Below the pieces are notes generated by a model. It was not told where the DNA came from. It made no database searches and saw only the letters and a list, made by a program, of their open reading frames with translations. A stretch of 63,174 nucleotides of DNA, taken from the NCBI GenBank assembly GCA_002413395.1, contig DHWX01000009.1:1-63174 (forward strand), in the 5' to 3' direction. Source of the stretch: Polaromonas sp. UBA5171. GTDB taxonomy: Bacteria; Pseudomonadota; Gammaproteobacteria; Burkholderiales; Burkholderiaceae_C. Position numbers and translations under genes: made by a program. Every line of letters begins with the position of its first letter. Position 1 is the first letter of the stretch. Below, in pieces: positions 49,941-58,467 of the stretch.

Positions 49941-51185
49941 ATGACGGACCTCAGTCGCGCCAACGCCAACTTCCGTGCTGCCCCGCCCGTGTACCTCGAC
50001 TATGCGGCCACCACACCGGTGGACCGGCGTGTGGCGAGCAAAATGATTCCCTATTTGACAGAGCTCTACGGCAATCCCGCGAGCCGCTCCCATGCCTATG
50101 GCTGGGCCGCCGACGCGGCCGTGGAGCTGGCCCGCGAACAAGTCTCCGCACTGATCAACGCCGACCCGCGCGAGATCGTCTGGACTTCGGGTGCCACCGA
50201 ATCGAACAATCTGGCCATCAAAGGCGCCGCCCATTTCTACCGCGCCAGAGGCAAGCATCTGGTGACGGTGGCGACCGAGCACAAGGCGGTGCTGGACAGC
50301 ATGCGCGAACTCGAGCGCGAGGGCTTTGAAGTGACCGTGCTGCCGGTGCTGCCAAGCGGTCTGCTGGACCTGGCGGTGTTTGATGCGGCGCTGCGCCCCA
50401 ACACGGTGCTGGCCTCGGTGATGTTCGTCAACAATGAAACCGGCGTCGTGCAGGACATCGCCGCGCTGGGTGCGCTGTGCCGTGCCAAGGGCGTGCTGTT
50501 CCATGTGGATGCGGCGCAGGCCGCCGGCAAGGTGGCGATCGATCTGGGCCAACTGCCGATTGATTTGATGTCGCTGTCGGCGCACAAAATCTACGGCCCC
50601 AAAGGGATTGGCGCGCTCTACGTGCGGCGCAAACCACGGGTGCGCATCGACGCCCAGATGCATGGCGGCGGTCACGAGCGCGGCATGCGCTCGGGCACGC
50701 TGCCGACGCACCAGATCGTCGGCATGGGCGAAGCCTTCTGGCTGGCGCGCGAAAACATGGCGGCTGACAATGCACGTATCAGCACCCTGCGCGACCGGCT
50801 CTGGGCCGGCTTCCAGAAGATGAATGCGGTCGTACTCAACGGCGATGAACACAGTCGGGCCGTGCAGTATCTGAACGCGAGCTTCAACTACGTCGAGGGT
50901 GAGTCGCTTTTAATGGGCATCAAAGGGGTGGCGGTGTCTTCGGGCTCGGCCTGCACCTCGGCCAGCCTGGAGCCCAGCTATGTGCTGCGCGCCATGGGTC
51001 GCAGCGACGAGCTCGCCCACAGCTCGGTACGTTTCTCCATCGGCCGTTTCACCACAGTCGAGGATATCGATTTCACGATTGAGCAGGTGACCCAAGTGGT
51101 GTCTCGCCTGCGCGCCATGAGCCCGCTCTGGGACATGGTTCAGGCTGGCGTCGATCTCAATTCGATCCAGTGGTCAGAACACTGA
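49941..51185 (+). CDS. iscS: IscS-type cysteine desulfurase
   Basis: Start at ATG 49941 (AGGAGCCTGCC); 414 residues, the usual IscS length. PLP lysine K216 (LSAHKIYGPKG), active-site cysteine C338 on the long IscS loop (SSGSACTSASLEPSYVLRAMG), YLDYAATTPVD start, and the standard C-terminus SPLWDMVQAGVDLNSIQW. First gene of a nif-linked isc operon; distinct from nifS at 37919. Confidence 0.93.
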   Translation: MTDLSRANANFRAAPPVYLDYAATTPVDRRVASKMIPYLTELYGNPASRSHAYGWAADAAVELAREQVSALINADPREIVWTSGATESNNLAIKGAAHFYRARGKHLVTVATEHKAVLDSMRELEREGFEVTVLPVLPSGLLDLAVFDAALRPNTVLASVMFVNNETGVVQDIAALGALCRAKGVLFHVDAAQAAGKVAIDLGQLPIDLMSLSAHKIYGPKGIGALYVRRKPRVRIDAQMHGGGHERGMRSGTLPTHQIVGMGEAFWLARENMAADNARISTLRDRLWAGFQKMNAVVLNGDEHSRAVQYLNASFNYVEGESLLMGIKGVAVSSGSACTSASLEPSYVLRAMGRSDELAHSSVRFSIGRFTTVEDIDFTIEQVTQVVSRLRAMSPLWDMVQAGVDLNSIQWSEH

Positions 51186-51236
51186 ATCCGGGCTGAACTG
51201 GCCCATTCATCAACACCCAGGACACGGAGAATTTAT

Positions 51237-51671
51237 ATGGCATACAGCGACAAGGTCGTCGACCACTACGAGAACCCGCGCAACGTCGGCGCCTTCGATG
51301 CCGCTGACGACAACGTCGGCACCGGCATGGTGGGCGCCCCCGCCTGTGGCGATGTGATGCGGCTGCAGATCCGCGTCAACGCGCAGGGCGTGATCGAGGA
51401 CGCCAGGTTCAAGACCTATGGCTGCGGCTCGGCCATTGCGTCGAGCTCGCTGGTCACGGAATGGGTGCGCGGGCGCACGCTGGACGAGGCACTGGCCATC
51501 AAGAACTCGGACATCGCAGAAGAGCTGGCGCTGCCGCCCGTGAAAATTCATTGCTCGATCCTGGCCGAAGACGCGATCAAGGCAGCCGTAGCCGACTTCC
51601 GTTCGCGCCACCCGGCCGGCGGTGGAACGCTCACTTCAGAGCAACCTGTCTGCGGCTCCAGCACCCATTGA
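51237..51671 (+). CDS. iscU: IscU-type Fe-S scaffold
   Basis: A 144-residue IscU. Cluster cysteines in GAPACGDVMRLQI, KTYGCGSAIASSS and PPVKIHCSILAEDAIKAA; LPPVKIHC is the HscA-binding motif. It replaces the absent NifU. Compared with housekeeping IscU it has a longer C-terminal tail (GGGTLTSEQPVCGSSTH). Confidence 0.93.
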   Translation: MAYSDKVVDHYENPRNVGAFDAADDNVGTGMVGAPACGDVMRLQIRVNAQGVIEDARFKTYGCGSAIASSSLVTEWVRGRTLDEALAIKNSDIAEELALPPVKIHCSILAEDAIKAAVADFRSRHPAGGGTLTSEQPVCGSSTH

Positions 51672-51721
51672 GCCACCTCCCATCCACCTCCACACAGCAT
51701 CTCCAAAGAAGGAATTCAAAA

Positions 51722-52099
51722 ATGGAAGCAGCTCTGGCCCTTACTCGTCCCAACGTGCCTGGCGTCATGCCCAACATACTGGAATTCACCCCCCAGGCAG
51801 CCGCCAAGGTGGCCGAATTGATTGTGGTGGAGGGCAACCCCAACCTCAAGCTGCGCCTGTATGTCACGGGTGGTGGCTGCTCTGGCTTCTCATATGGTTT
51901 TGCCTTCGACGACCAGGTGGCTGAGGATGACACGCTGATCGTCACCGAAGGTGTTGCATTGGTGGTGGACGCCATGAGCCAGCAGTACGTGCTGGGCGCA
52001 CGCGTCGACTTCGAGGATGGCCTGGAGGGCTCGCGCTTCGTCATTCACAACCCCAATGCGCAGACCACCTGTGGCTGCGGCGGTTCATTCTCCGTTTAA
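51722..52099 (+). CDS. IscA/ErpA-type A-type carrier
   Basis: Start at ATG 51722; 125 residues. N-terminal extension, then LEFTPQAAAKVAELI, VTGGGCSGFSYGFAFDD and NAQTTCGCGGSFSV with the conserved cysteines. ErpA-like in sequence. Followed 11 bases on by a second, IscA-like gene. Confidence 0.9.
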   Translation: MEAALALTRPNVPGVMPNILEFTPQAAAKVAELIVVEGNPNLKLRLYVTGGGCSGFSYGFAFDDQVAEDDTLIVTEGVALVVDAMSQQYVLGARVDFEDGLEGSRFVIHNPNAQTTCGCGGSFSV

Positions 52100-52110
52100 G
52101 AGGTGATGCC

Positions 52111-52434
52111 ATGAGTGTGTCCATGACGCCTGCTGCCGCGCGCCACGTCGCGAAGTCCCTGGTCAAGCGTGGCAGCGGCATCGGCCTGCGCCTGGCGGTC
52201 AAGACCAGCGGCTGTTCGGGCTTTGCCTACGCCCTCGAATTCGTCGATGCGCTCAACCCTGACGATCAATGCTTCGAGACCTGTGGCATGAAGGTCATCG
52301 TCGACTCGCGCAGCCTGGGCGTGCTGGCCGGCACCGAACTCGACTTCGTGCGCGAAGGCCTCAACGAAGGCTTCAAGTTCAACAACCCGAACGCCAAGGC
52401 CAACTGCGGCTGCGGCGAGAGCTTCGCCGTATAA
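52111..52434 (+). CDS. iscA: IscA-type A-type carrier
   Basis: A 107-residue IscA: SMTPAAARHVAKSLVKRG, VKTSGCSGFAYALEFV, NPNAKANCGCGESFAV. All three ligand cysteines are present. Second of the tandem A-type carriers. Confidence 0.92.
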   Translation: MSVSMTPAAARHVAKSLVKRGSGIGLRLAVKTSGCSGFAYALEFVDALNPDDQCFETCGMKVIVDSRSLGVLAGTELDFVREGLNEGFKFNNPNAKANCGCGESFAV

Positions 52435-52444
52435 GGTTCACCCC

Positions 52445-54316
52445 ATGGCCCTACTGCAAATCGCCGAACCCGGTCAAAGCGCCGCACCGCACCAGCACCG
52501 GCTAGCCGCCGGCATCGACCTGGGCACCACCAACTCGCTGATCGCTACCGTGCAGAGCGCCGTCGCGCGCGCGCTGGTGGACGAGGATGGCGTCACTTTG
52601 CTGCCCTCGGTGGTGCGCTATCTTCCGGGCAACGGTATCGTGGTGGGGCGCGAGGCACAGGACAGCCAGGCCGAGGATCCACAGAACACCATCGTCTCGG
52701 TCAAGCGCTTCATGGGTCGCAGCCTGTCGGACTTGAAGGGAGCAGCCGGTCTGCCGTATCGCTTTACCGACCGGCCCGGCATGGTCGGCATCACCACCAT
52801 CTCCGGAGAACGCTCGCCGGTGCAGGTCTCGGCTGAAATTTTGACCGCGTTGCGCGAGCGCGCCGAAGTCTCGTTGGGCGGCCCGCTGGCAGGCGTCGTG
52901 ATCACCGTTCCGGCATATTTCGACGATGCACAACGTCAGGCCACGAAAGATGCGGCACGGCTGGCCGGTCTGACCGTCTTGCGCCTTCTGAACGAACCCA
53001 CCGCCGCAGCCATTGCCTACGGACTGGACAGAGCCGCCGAAGGCACGTTTGCCATCTACGACCTGGGCGGCGGCACTTTCGACATCTCCATCCTCAACCT
53101 CACCAAGGGTGTGTTCGAGGTACTGGCCACCGGTGGCGACTCCGCGCTTGGCGGCGACGACTTCGACCACGCCATTGCCGAATGGTTCTGCACCCAGCAC
53201 GGCATCGACGGCCTGGCAGCCTTGCCACCAACTTCCCAGCGCAGCCTGCTGGCGGCGGCCCGCACCGCCAAGGAGACGCTCTCGCAGCATGAAACTTCGG
53301 TCCTGGCCCTCTGCCACGCCGACGGCAACGCCCAACAAGCCATCCTGTCGCGCGCCCAGTTTGCCGAGCTCGGCGCCGCGCTGATCGCCCGCACCATGGC
53401 CGCCACCAAGCGCGCGCTGCGCGACGCCAAGCTGGCCGTTGCAGACATCACCGGCGTGGTGCTGGTGGGCGGCTCAACCCGCATGTTCATCGCCCGCGAT
53501 GCGGTGCGCAACTTTTTCGGTCGTGACCCGCTCATCGATATCGACCCGGACCAGGTCGTCGCGCTCGGTGCCGCCCTGCAGGCCAATGTGCTGGTTGGCA
53601 ACAGCGGCGACGAATGGCTGCTGCTCGACGTCTGCCCGCTCTCCCTGGGCATCGAGACCATGGGCGGCCTGGTCGAAAAAATCATCCCGCGCAATTCCAC
53701 GCTGCCGGTGGCGCGCGCCCAGGAATTCACCACCTTCAAGGACGGCCAGACCGCGATGTCGCTGCATGTGGTGCAGGGCGAACGCGAGACCGTGGCCCAT
53801 TGCCGTTCGCTGGCGCGCTTCGAGCTGCGCGGCATTCCGCCGGCCGTGGCCGGCTCGGTGCACATCCGGGTCAGTTTCCAGATTGATGCCGATGGCCTGC
53901 TGTCGGTCACGGCGCGCGAGCAGGCCAGCGGCATCGAGGCCCACATCGAGGTCAAACCCTCGTATGGCCTGGCCGATGCGCAAATCGCCGCCATGCTGCA
54001 GGAGGCCATCGGCGCGTCCAGGGAAGACCTGCAGTTGCGTTCGCTGCGCGAGGCGCAGGTCGATGCGCGGCGCATGCTCGATGCCACTGAAGCCGCACTG
54101 GGTGAGGACGCCACCTTGTTGTCGGCGCCGGAGTTGAGCGCGATCCGGCAAGCCATGTTCAAGGTCGCCGACATGCTGGAAACCGAAGCCGCGCTGGACG
54201 AACTGCGTCTTGCGACCGCCACGCTGTCGTCGGTCACCGATGAATTCGCCGCGCGCCGCATGAACGCCTCCATCAGCAAGGCGCTCGCTGGCCGCACCAT
54301 GGACAGCCTGGTCTAG
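52445..54316 (+). CDS. hscA: HscA, Fe-S-assembly Hsp70
   Basis: A 623-residue Hsp70 of the HscA type. GIDLGTTNSLIATV at 23-36, VPAYFDDAQRQATKDAARLAGL, the ATPase strand AIYDLGGGTFDISIL and VLVGGSTRMFI, then the substrate domain DVCPLSLGIETMGGLVEKIIPRNST. HscA drives transfer of clusters from IscU; its J-partner hscB is missing here. 10 bases after iscA. Confidence 0.95.
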   Translation: MALLQIAEPGQSAAPHQHRLAAGIDLGTTNSLIATVQSAVARALVDEDGVTLLPSVVRYLPGNGIVVGREAQDSQAEDPQNTIVSVKRFMGRSLSDLKGAAGLPYRFTDRPGMVGITTISGERSPVQVSAEILTALRERAEVSLGGPLAGVVITVPAYFDDAQRQATKDAARLAGLTVLRLLNEPTAAAIAYGLDRAAEGTFAIYDLGGGTFDISILNLTKGVFEVLATGGDSALGGDDFDHAIAEWFCTQHGIDGLAALPPTSQRSLLAAARTAKETLSQHETSVLALCHADGNAQQAILSRAQFAELGAALIARTMAATKRALRDAKLAVADITGVVLVGGSTRMFIARDAVRNFFGRDPLIDIDPDQVVALGAALQANVLVGNSGDEWLLLDVCPLSLGIETMGGLVEKIIPRNSTLPVARAQEFTTFKDGQTAMSLHVVQGERETVAHCRSLARFELRGIPPAVAGSVHIRVSFQIDADGLLSVTAREQASGIEAHIEVKPSYGLADAQIAAMLQEAIGASREDLQLRSLREAQVDARRMLDATEAALGEDATLLSAPELSAIRQAMFKVADMLETEAALDELRLATATLSSVTDEFAARRMNASISKALAGRTMDSLV

Positions 54317-54320
54317 TCCC

Positions 54321-54656
54321 ATGCCGCGCATCCACCTGCTGCCCCACCCCGAGCTGTGCCCCGAGGGCCGCGAGCTGGAAGTCAAGCGCGGCGCCTCGCT
54401 GTGCGAGAGCCTGCTCAAGGCCGGCGTCGCCCTCGAGCATGCCTGCGAGATGGTCGCGGCTTGTGCCACCTGCCATGTGTATGTGCGCGCGGGTGGAGCT
54501 TCGCTGAAAGAGCCGGACGACGAAGAAAACGACCAGCTCGACCACGCCTGGGGCCTGGACGCGCAATCGCGCCTGGCTTGCTGCGTCAAGCTGCGCGATG
54601 CCGATATCACCATCGAATTTCCGCGGCATACGCGCAACCATGCGCGGGAGCATTGA
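54321..54656 (+). CDS. fdx: ISC-type 2Fe-2S ferredoxin
   Basis: A 111-residue adrenodoxin-type ferredoxin: HACEMVAACATCHVYV (C-x5-C-x2-C), LACCVKLRDADITIEF with the fourth Cys. ISC ferredoxin, electron donor for Fe-S assembly. Four bases after hscA, last of the operon. Confidence 0.9.
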   Translation: MPRIHLLPHPELCPEGRELEVKRGASLCESLLKAGVALEHACEMVAACATCHVYVRAGGASLKEPDDEENDQLDHAWGLDAQSRLACCVKLRDADITIEFPRHTRNHAREH

Positions 54657-54725
54657 GGCCGCGGGTCGGGCGCACACCCGACCACCCCCGCCGGGTCGAA
54701 ACCCGGCCGAAGCCCCCCAGCGTTC

Positions 54726-54741
54726 TGTCCGAAACAGCACA
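54726..54741. promoter_or_regulatory. NifA site upstream of nifV
   Basis: TGTCCGAAACAGCACA is a perfect TGT-N10-ACA site, about 105 bases upstream of the sigma-54 promoter at 54846-54860. Confidence 0.65.
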
Positions 54742-54845
54742 TTCCCGACAACCGGCGTCAGCAGCCCGGCCGGGCCGGCGGCCCCAGACCCGACAAACCC
54801 GCCCCACGAGCGGTCCTTGAGGGCGTTTTCAGCGCCCAAAACAGG

Positions 54846-54860
54846 TGGCATGCACCTTGC
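54846..54860 (+). promoter_or_regulatory. Sigma-54 (-24/-12) promoter of nifV
   Basis: TGGCATGCACCTTGC is one mismatch from consensus with the correct spacing. Transcription would start near 54872, about 17 bases before nifV. Confidence 0.75.
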
Positions 54861-54888
54861 GTTAAAGGGATGCAAAGGACGCCACACC

Positions 54889-56082
54889 ATGCCCCTCGAC
54901 CTCATCATCAACGACACCACGCTGCGCGATGGTGAACAAACCGCCGGGGTGGCGTTCACGGTCGATGAGAAATGTGCCATTGCCTGCGCGCTGGCCGCTG
55001 CCGGAGTGCCGGAAATGGAGATTGGCATTCCGGCCATGGGCGCGGAAGAGATCGCCTGCATCAACACCATCGCCGCGCTCGATCTGCCCGCCGCATTGAT
55101 GGTCTGGGGCCGCCTGACCGATGCCGATCTGACAAGTGCCTTGCGTTGCCAGGCCGACATCATTCACCTCTCGATTCCGGTATCAGATATTCACCTGCAC
55201 CACAAACTTCGCCAGTCGCGTGAATGGGTGCTGGCGCAGGTCACACGCGTGATCGAAAAAGCAGCCACCAGCGGCCGCAAGATCACACTCGGCGCCGAAG
55301 ATGCGTCCCGTGCCGATAGCGACTTCCTGGCTCTGGTCGCCCGGCGCGCCCAGGCCTGCGGTGCCAGCCGCATCCGTTTTGCCGACACGCTGGGCGTGCT
55401 GGACCCGTTCACTACCTATGACGCCATTGCCCGGCTGCGCGACGCGATCAACATCGAGATCGAGATCCATGCCCACAACGACCTCGGCATGGCCACGGCC
55501 AACACACTGGCTGCGCTGCGCGCTGGCGCCACGCATGCCAACACCACGGTCAATGGGATAGGCGAGCGCGCCGGCAATGCGGCGCTGGAAGAAGTGGTGA
55601 TGGGGGTTCGCCACCTGCACCATGCCAACACCGGCGTGGACACGCAGGCGCTGGTCGCGATCTCGCGTCTGGTCGAACGCGCATCGGGTCACAAGGTGGC
55701 CTTCAACAAAAGCATTGTGGGCGAGGCCGTGTTCACCCACGAATCGGGCATCCACATTGACGGCCTGCTGAAAAATGCCTCCACCTATGAGAGTTTCGAC
55801 CCCTCGGAACTCGGCCGTCAGCGGCGCACGGTGTTGGGTAAACATTCCGGTTCGCAGTCGGTGCGCCAGGCCTATGGCGCGCTCGGTGTCGTGCTGGACG
55901 ACGATGGCCTCACAGGCCGGTTGCTGATGCGCATCCGCGACCACGCGATGTGCGCCAAGCAGGAGCCGACATCGCTCGATCTGCAGCGCTTTCTGCTTGA
56001 GTCGAATTTCCCTTTGGTGCTGCATGCTGTCACCGGGCCGGGATTCAAGCCATCCCTTTTTCAAACCTCTGCCATGGAGTAA
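54889..56082 (+). CDS. nifV: NifV homocitrate synthase
   Basis: NifV makes homocitrate, an organic part of FeMo-cofactor, from acetyl-CoA and 2-oxoglutarate. Start at ATG 54889 (MPLDLIINDTTLRDGEQ), since the open frame to 54598 includes the promoter; 397 residues. LIINDTTLRDGEQTAGVAF, EIEIHAHNDLGMATAN and NGIGERAGNAALEEVVMG (metal-binding His and catalytic residues). The C-terminal region HESGIHIDGLLKN matches the family. Confidence 0.94.
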   Translation: MPLDLIINDTTLRDGEQTAGVAFTVDEKCAIACALAAAGVPEMEIGIPAMGAEEIACINTIAALDLPAALMVWGRLTDADLTSALRCQADIIHLSIPVSDIHLHHKLRQSREWVLAQVTRVIEKAATSGRKITLGAEDASRADSDFLALVARRAQACGASRIRFADTLGVLDPFTTYDAIARLRDAINIEIEIHAHNDLGMATANTLAALRAGATHANTTVNGIGERAGNAALEEVVMGVRHLHHANTGVDTQALVAISRLVERASGHKVAFNKSIVGEAVFTHESGIHIDGLLKNASTYESFDPSELGRQRRTVLGKHSGSQSVRQAYGALGVVLDDDGLTGRLLMRIRDHAMCAKQEPTSLDLQRFLLESNFPLVLHAVTGPGFKPSLFQTSAME

Positions 56083-56088
56083 GCCACG

Positions 56089-56433
56089 ATGGAAAACTTC
56101 CTTCAACAACTCAAGGCCTTGTCCTCGGCCGAGGATTTTCTGCAGTACTTTGGCGTGCCATTCGACCAGCATGTGGTCAACGTCAGCCGGCTGCATATTC
56201 TCAAGCGATTTTTTCAGTACATCCGCCAGCAGAACCTGCTGGCGCAGACCGATGAACTGGGGCTCTATACCTTGTACCGGGAACAACTGGGCAAGGCCTA
56301 CTCGGATTTCGTCACCTCGACACCTGCACAGGAAAAAGTGTTCAAGGTTTTTCAGGACACCAATGGCAAACAGCATGTGACGCTCGAGGGCCTCAAGGCG
56401 TCGCTGCCGCAGCGCGCTGTTTTAAATGGTTGA
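56089..56433 (+). CDS. nifW: NifW
   Basis: A 114-residue NifW: LSSAEDFLQYFGVPFDQHVVNVSRLHILKRF, then SDFVTSTPAQEKVFKVFQ. NifW binds NifDK and helps maintain or protect it under oxygen. Starts 7 bases after nifV. Confidence 0.92.
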   Translation: MENFLQQLKALSSAEDFLQYFGVPFDQHVVNVSRLHILKRFFQYIRQQNLLAQTDELGLYTLYREQLGKAYSDFVTSTPAQEKVFKVFQDTNGKQHVTLEGLKASLPQRAVLNG

Positions 56434-56484
56434 GGACAGAGCTGGCTCACTACGTGTAGCTGCGGTCTGTCCCGCAAAGTTTTA
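56430..56484. repeat. REP-like palindromic element, copy D
   Basis: Begins TTGAGGACAGAGCTGGCTCA and ends CTGCGGTCTGTCCCGCAAAGTT. Arms GGACAGA/TCTGTCC are perfect. Between nifW and fixA, so it probably is transcribed. Confidence 0.7.
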
Positions 56485-56498
56485 ATTGGAGCACTGAC

Positions 56499-57347
56499 AT
56501 GCACATCGTCGTTTGTATCAAACAGGTTCCGGATTCGGCGCAGATTCGCGTCCACCCGGTCACCAACACCATCATGCGTCAAGGGGTGCCGGCCATCGTC
56601 AACCCCTATGATCTATTCTCGCTGGAAGAAGCGCTGCGGCTGAAAGACAAGTTTGGCGGCAAGGTCACCGTGCTGTGCATGGGCCCGCCGCAAGCCGAAG
56701 AAGCGCTGCGCAAGTGCATCAGCTTTGGCGCTGACGACGCGGTGCTGGTGACCGACCGCGCCTTCGCCGGTGCCGACACGCTGGCGACCTCTTATGCGCT
56801 AGCTGCTGGCGTGCGCCAGATCGCCAAAGAGCAGGCGGTGGACATTGTCTTCACCGGCAAGCAGACCATCGACGGCGACACTGCCCAGGTCGGCCCCGGC
56901 ATCGCCAAGCGCATAGGGCTGCAATTGCTGACCTACGTCTCACGCATCGCCGAAACCGATCTGATCAAGCGCACGATCACGGTGGAGCGGCGCGCCGAAG
57001 GCGGTGTGCAGGTGCTCAAAACGTCTCTGCCCTGCCTGATCACGATGCTGGAGAACACCAATGAAATGCGCTTTGCTGCGCTGCCCGCCATGATCCACGC
57101 CGCGGCCTACCCGGTACGCAAGTGGAGCAAGGAGCAGGCCGGCGTTGAGGACCTGGGCAAGATCGGTCTGAAGGGCTCGCCCACCGTGGTGAGCAAGGTC
57201 TTTGGCCCGACACCGCGCAGCGAGAAGGCCGAGATGCTGGAGCTGGAGACCTCCAGCCTGCGCGATGTGTCTCTCAATCTGCTGCAGAAAATTTTTACCC
57301 GCCACCCGACCCTTGAGTCTGATCTTCTGATGAAGGAACTGTCATGA
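56499..57347 (+). CDS. fixA: FixA, electron-transfer flavoprotein beta subunit
   Basis: A 282-residue ETF beta-type protein: HIVVCIKQVPDSAQIRV, PYDLFSLEEALRLKDKFG, VFTGKQTIDGDTAQVGPGIAKRIG and a tail typical of FixA (RHPTLESDLLMKELS). FixAB with FixCX form a flavin-bifurcating complex that supplies ferredoxin or flavodoxin to nitrogenase. No promoter was seen in the gap from nifW, so it probably shares the nifV transcript. Overlaps fixB by 4 bases. Confidence 0.93.
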   Translation: MHIVVCIKQVPDSAQIRVHPVTNTIMRQGVPAIVNPYDLFSLEEALRLKDKFGGKVTVLCMGPPQAEEALRKCISFGADDAVLVTDRAFAGADTLATSYALAAGVRQIAKEQAVDIVFTGKQTIDGDTAQVGPGIAKRIGLQLLTYVSRIAETDLIKRTITVERRAEGGVQVLKTSLPCLITMLENTNEMRFAALPAMIHAAAYPVRKWSKEQAGVEDLGKIGLKGSPTVVSKVFGPTPRSEKAEMLELETSSLRDVSLNLLQKIFTRHPTLESDLLMKELS

Positions 57348-58459
57348 GTGAAACCCATAGCTCTGCCGCACCCGCGGCGCCGGCCAAGCGCCCCGCCGGC
57401 CGCCGGAACGTGGAACTGTCCGAAGAACTGAAGGCCTATAAGGGCGTTTGGGTCTTCATCGAACACGACCGCAGCCATGTGCACAGCGTGTCGTGGGAGC
57501 TGGTGGGTGAAGCGCGCAAGCTGGCCGACCCCCTGGGCTGCCAGGTCAGCGCCATTTTGCTCGGCGGCCCGGACGAGCCGCTGGAAAAGTTCGCCGTCGA
57601 AGCCTTCACCTTTGGCGCCGACAAGGCCTACCTCATACAGGATCCGGTGCTGAAAGGCTACCGCAACGAGCCCTTCACCAAGGGCCTGACGGACCTGGTC
57701 AACAAGTACCAGCCGGAAATCATGCTGCTGGGCGCCACCTCGATGGGCCGCGATCTGGCCGGCTCGGTGGCCACCACGCTGCTCACCGGTCTGACCGCCG
57801 ACTGCACCGAGCTGAAAATCGACCCGGCCACCCGCGCCCTGGCCGCCACGCGCCCCACTTTTGGTGGTTCGCTGTATTGCACGATCATGACACTGGCCTA
57901 CCGCCCGCAGATGGCGACCGTGCGTCCGCGCGTCATGCTCATGCCGCGGGCCGACGCCAGCCGCAGCGGCGAGATCATGCATGACACGCTCGGCATGGTG
58001 GAGACACAGATCGTCACCAAGCTGCTGGACTTTATCGCCGACGCCAACAGCAACAAGATCAACCTGCCTTATGCCGACGTGATCGTCAGCGGCGGCAAGG
58101 GCTTGAAGAACCAGGAAAACTTCAAGCTGGTGTTCGAGCTGGCACGCGTGCTCGGTGGCGAGGTCGGCGCCACGCGCCCCTGCGTGCAGGCCGGCTGGGT
58201 GGAGGCGGATCGGCAAGTCGGGCAAACCGGCAAAACGGTGCGCCCCAAACTCTATATTGCCGCCGGTATTTCCGGTGCGATTCAGCACCGCGTGGGCTGT
58301 GAGGCTTCGGACGTGATCGTGGCGATCAACACCGACGTGAACGCACCGATCTTCGACTTCGCGCACTACGGCATTGTCGGCAACGCGATGCAGGTGCTAC
58401 CCGCGTTGACGCAAGCCTTCGCCGCCCATCTGGCGCAGCGCAGCCGACTTGTGGCCTAA
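57344..58459 (+). CDS. fixB: FixB, electron-transfer flavoprotein alpha subunit
   Basis: A 371-residue ETF alpha-type protein. AYKGVWVFIEHDRSHVHSVSWELVGEARKL, PEIMLLGATSMGRDLAGSVAT, and the FAD domain VSGGKGLKNQENFKLVFELAR, AAGISGAIQHRVGCE, VAINTDVNAPIFDFAHYGIVGNA. Standard FixB. Confidence 0.93.
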   Translation: MSETHSSAAPAAPAKRPAGRRNVELSEELKAYKGVWVFIEHDRSHVHSVSWELVGEARKLADPLGCQVSAILLGGPDEPLEKFAVEAFTFGADKAYLIQDPVLKGYRNEPFTKGLTDLVNKYQPEIMLLGATSMGRDLAGSVATTLLTGLTADCTELKIDPATRALAATRPTFGGSLYCTIMTLAYRPQMATVRPRVMLMPRADASRSGEIMHDTLGMVETQIVTKLLDFIADANSNKINLPYADVIVSGGKGLKNQENFKLVFELARVLGGEVGATRPCVQAGWVEADRQVGQTGKTVRPKLYIAAGISGAIQHRVGCEASDVIVAINTDVNAPIFDFAHYGIVGNAMQVLPALTQAFAAHLAQRSRLVA

Positions 58460-58467
58460 AGGAGACC

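Noticed and set aside
53474..54751. 425-residue minus frame opposite hscA
   Set aside because: Antisense shadow with low-complexity composition; hscA is clear on the plus strand.
54598..54888. N-terminal extension of nifV to 54598
   Set aside because: The stretch contains the NifA site and sigma-54 promoter and is not NifV-like; ATG 54889 begins with the conserved sequence.
55183..56376. 397-residue minus frame opposite nifV/nifW
   Set aside because: Antisense shadow; NifV and NifW are both well matched on the plus strand.
57107..58366. 419-residue minus frame opposite fixA/fixB
   Set aside because: Antisense shadow with high His/Arg/Gln; no family sequence.
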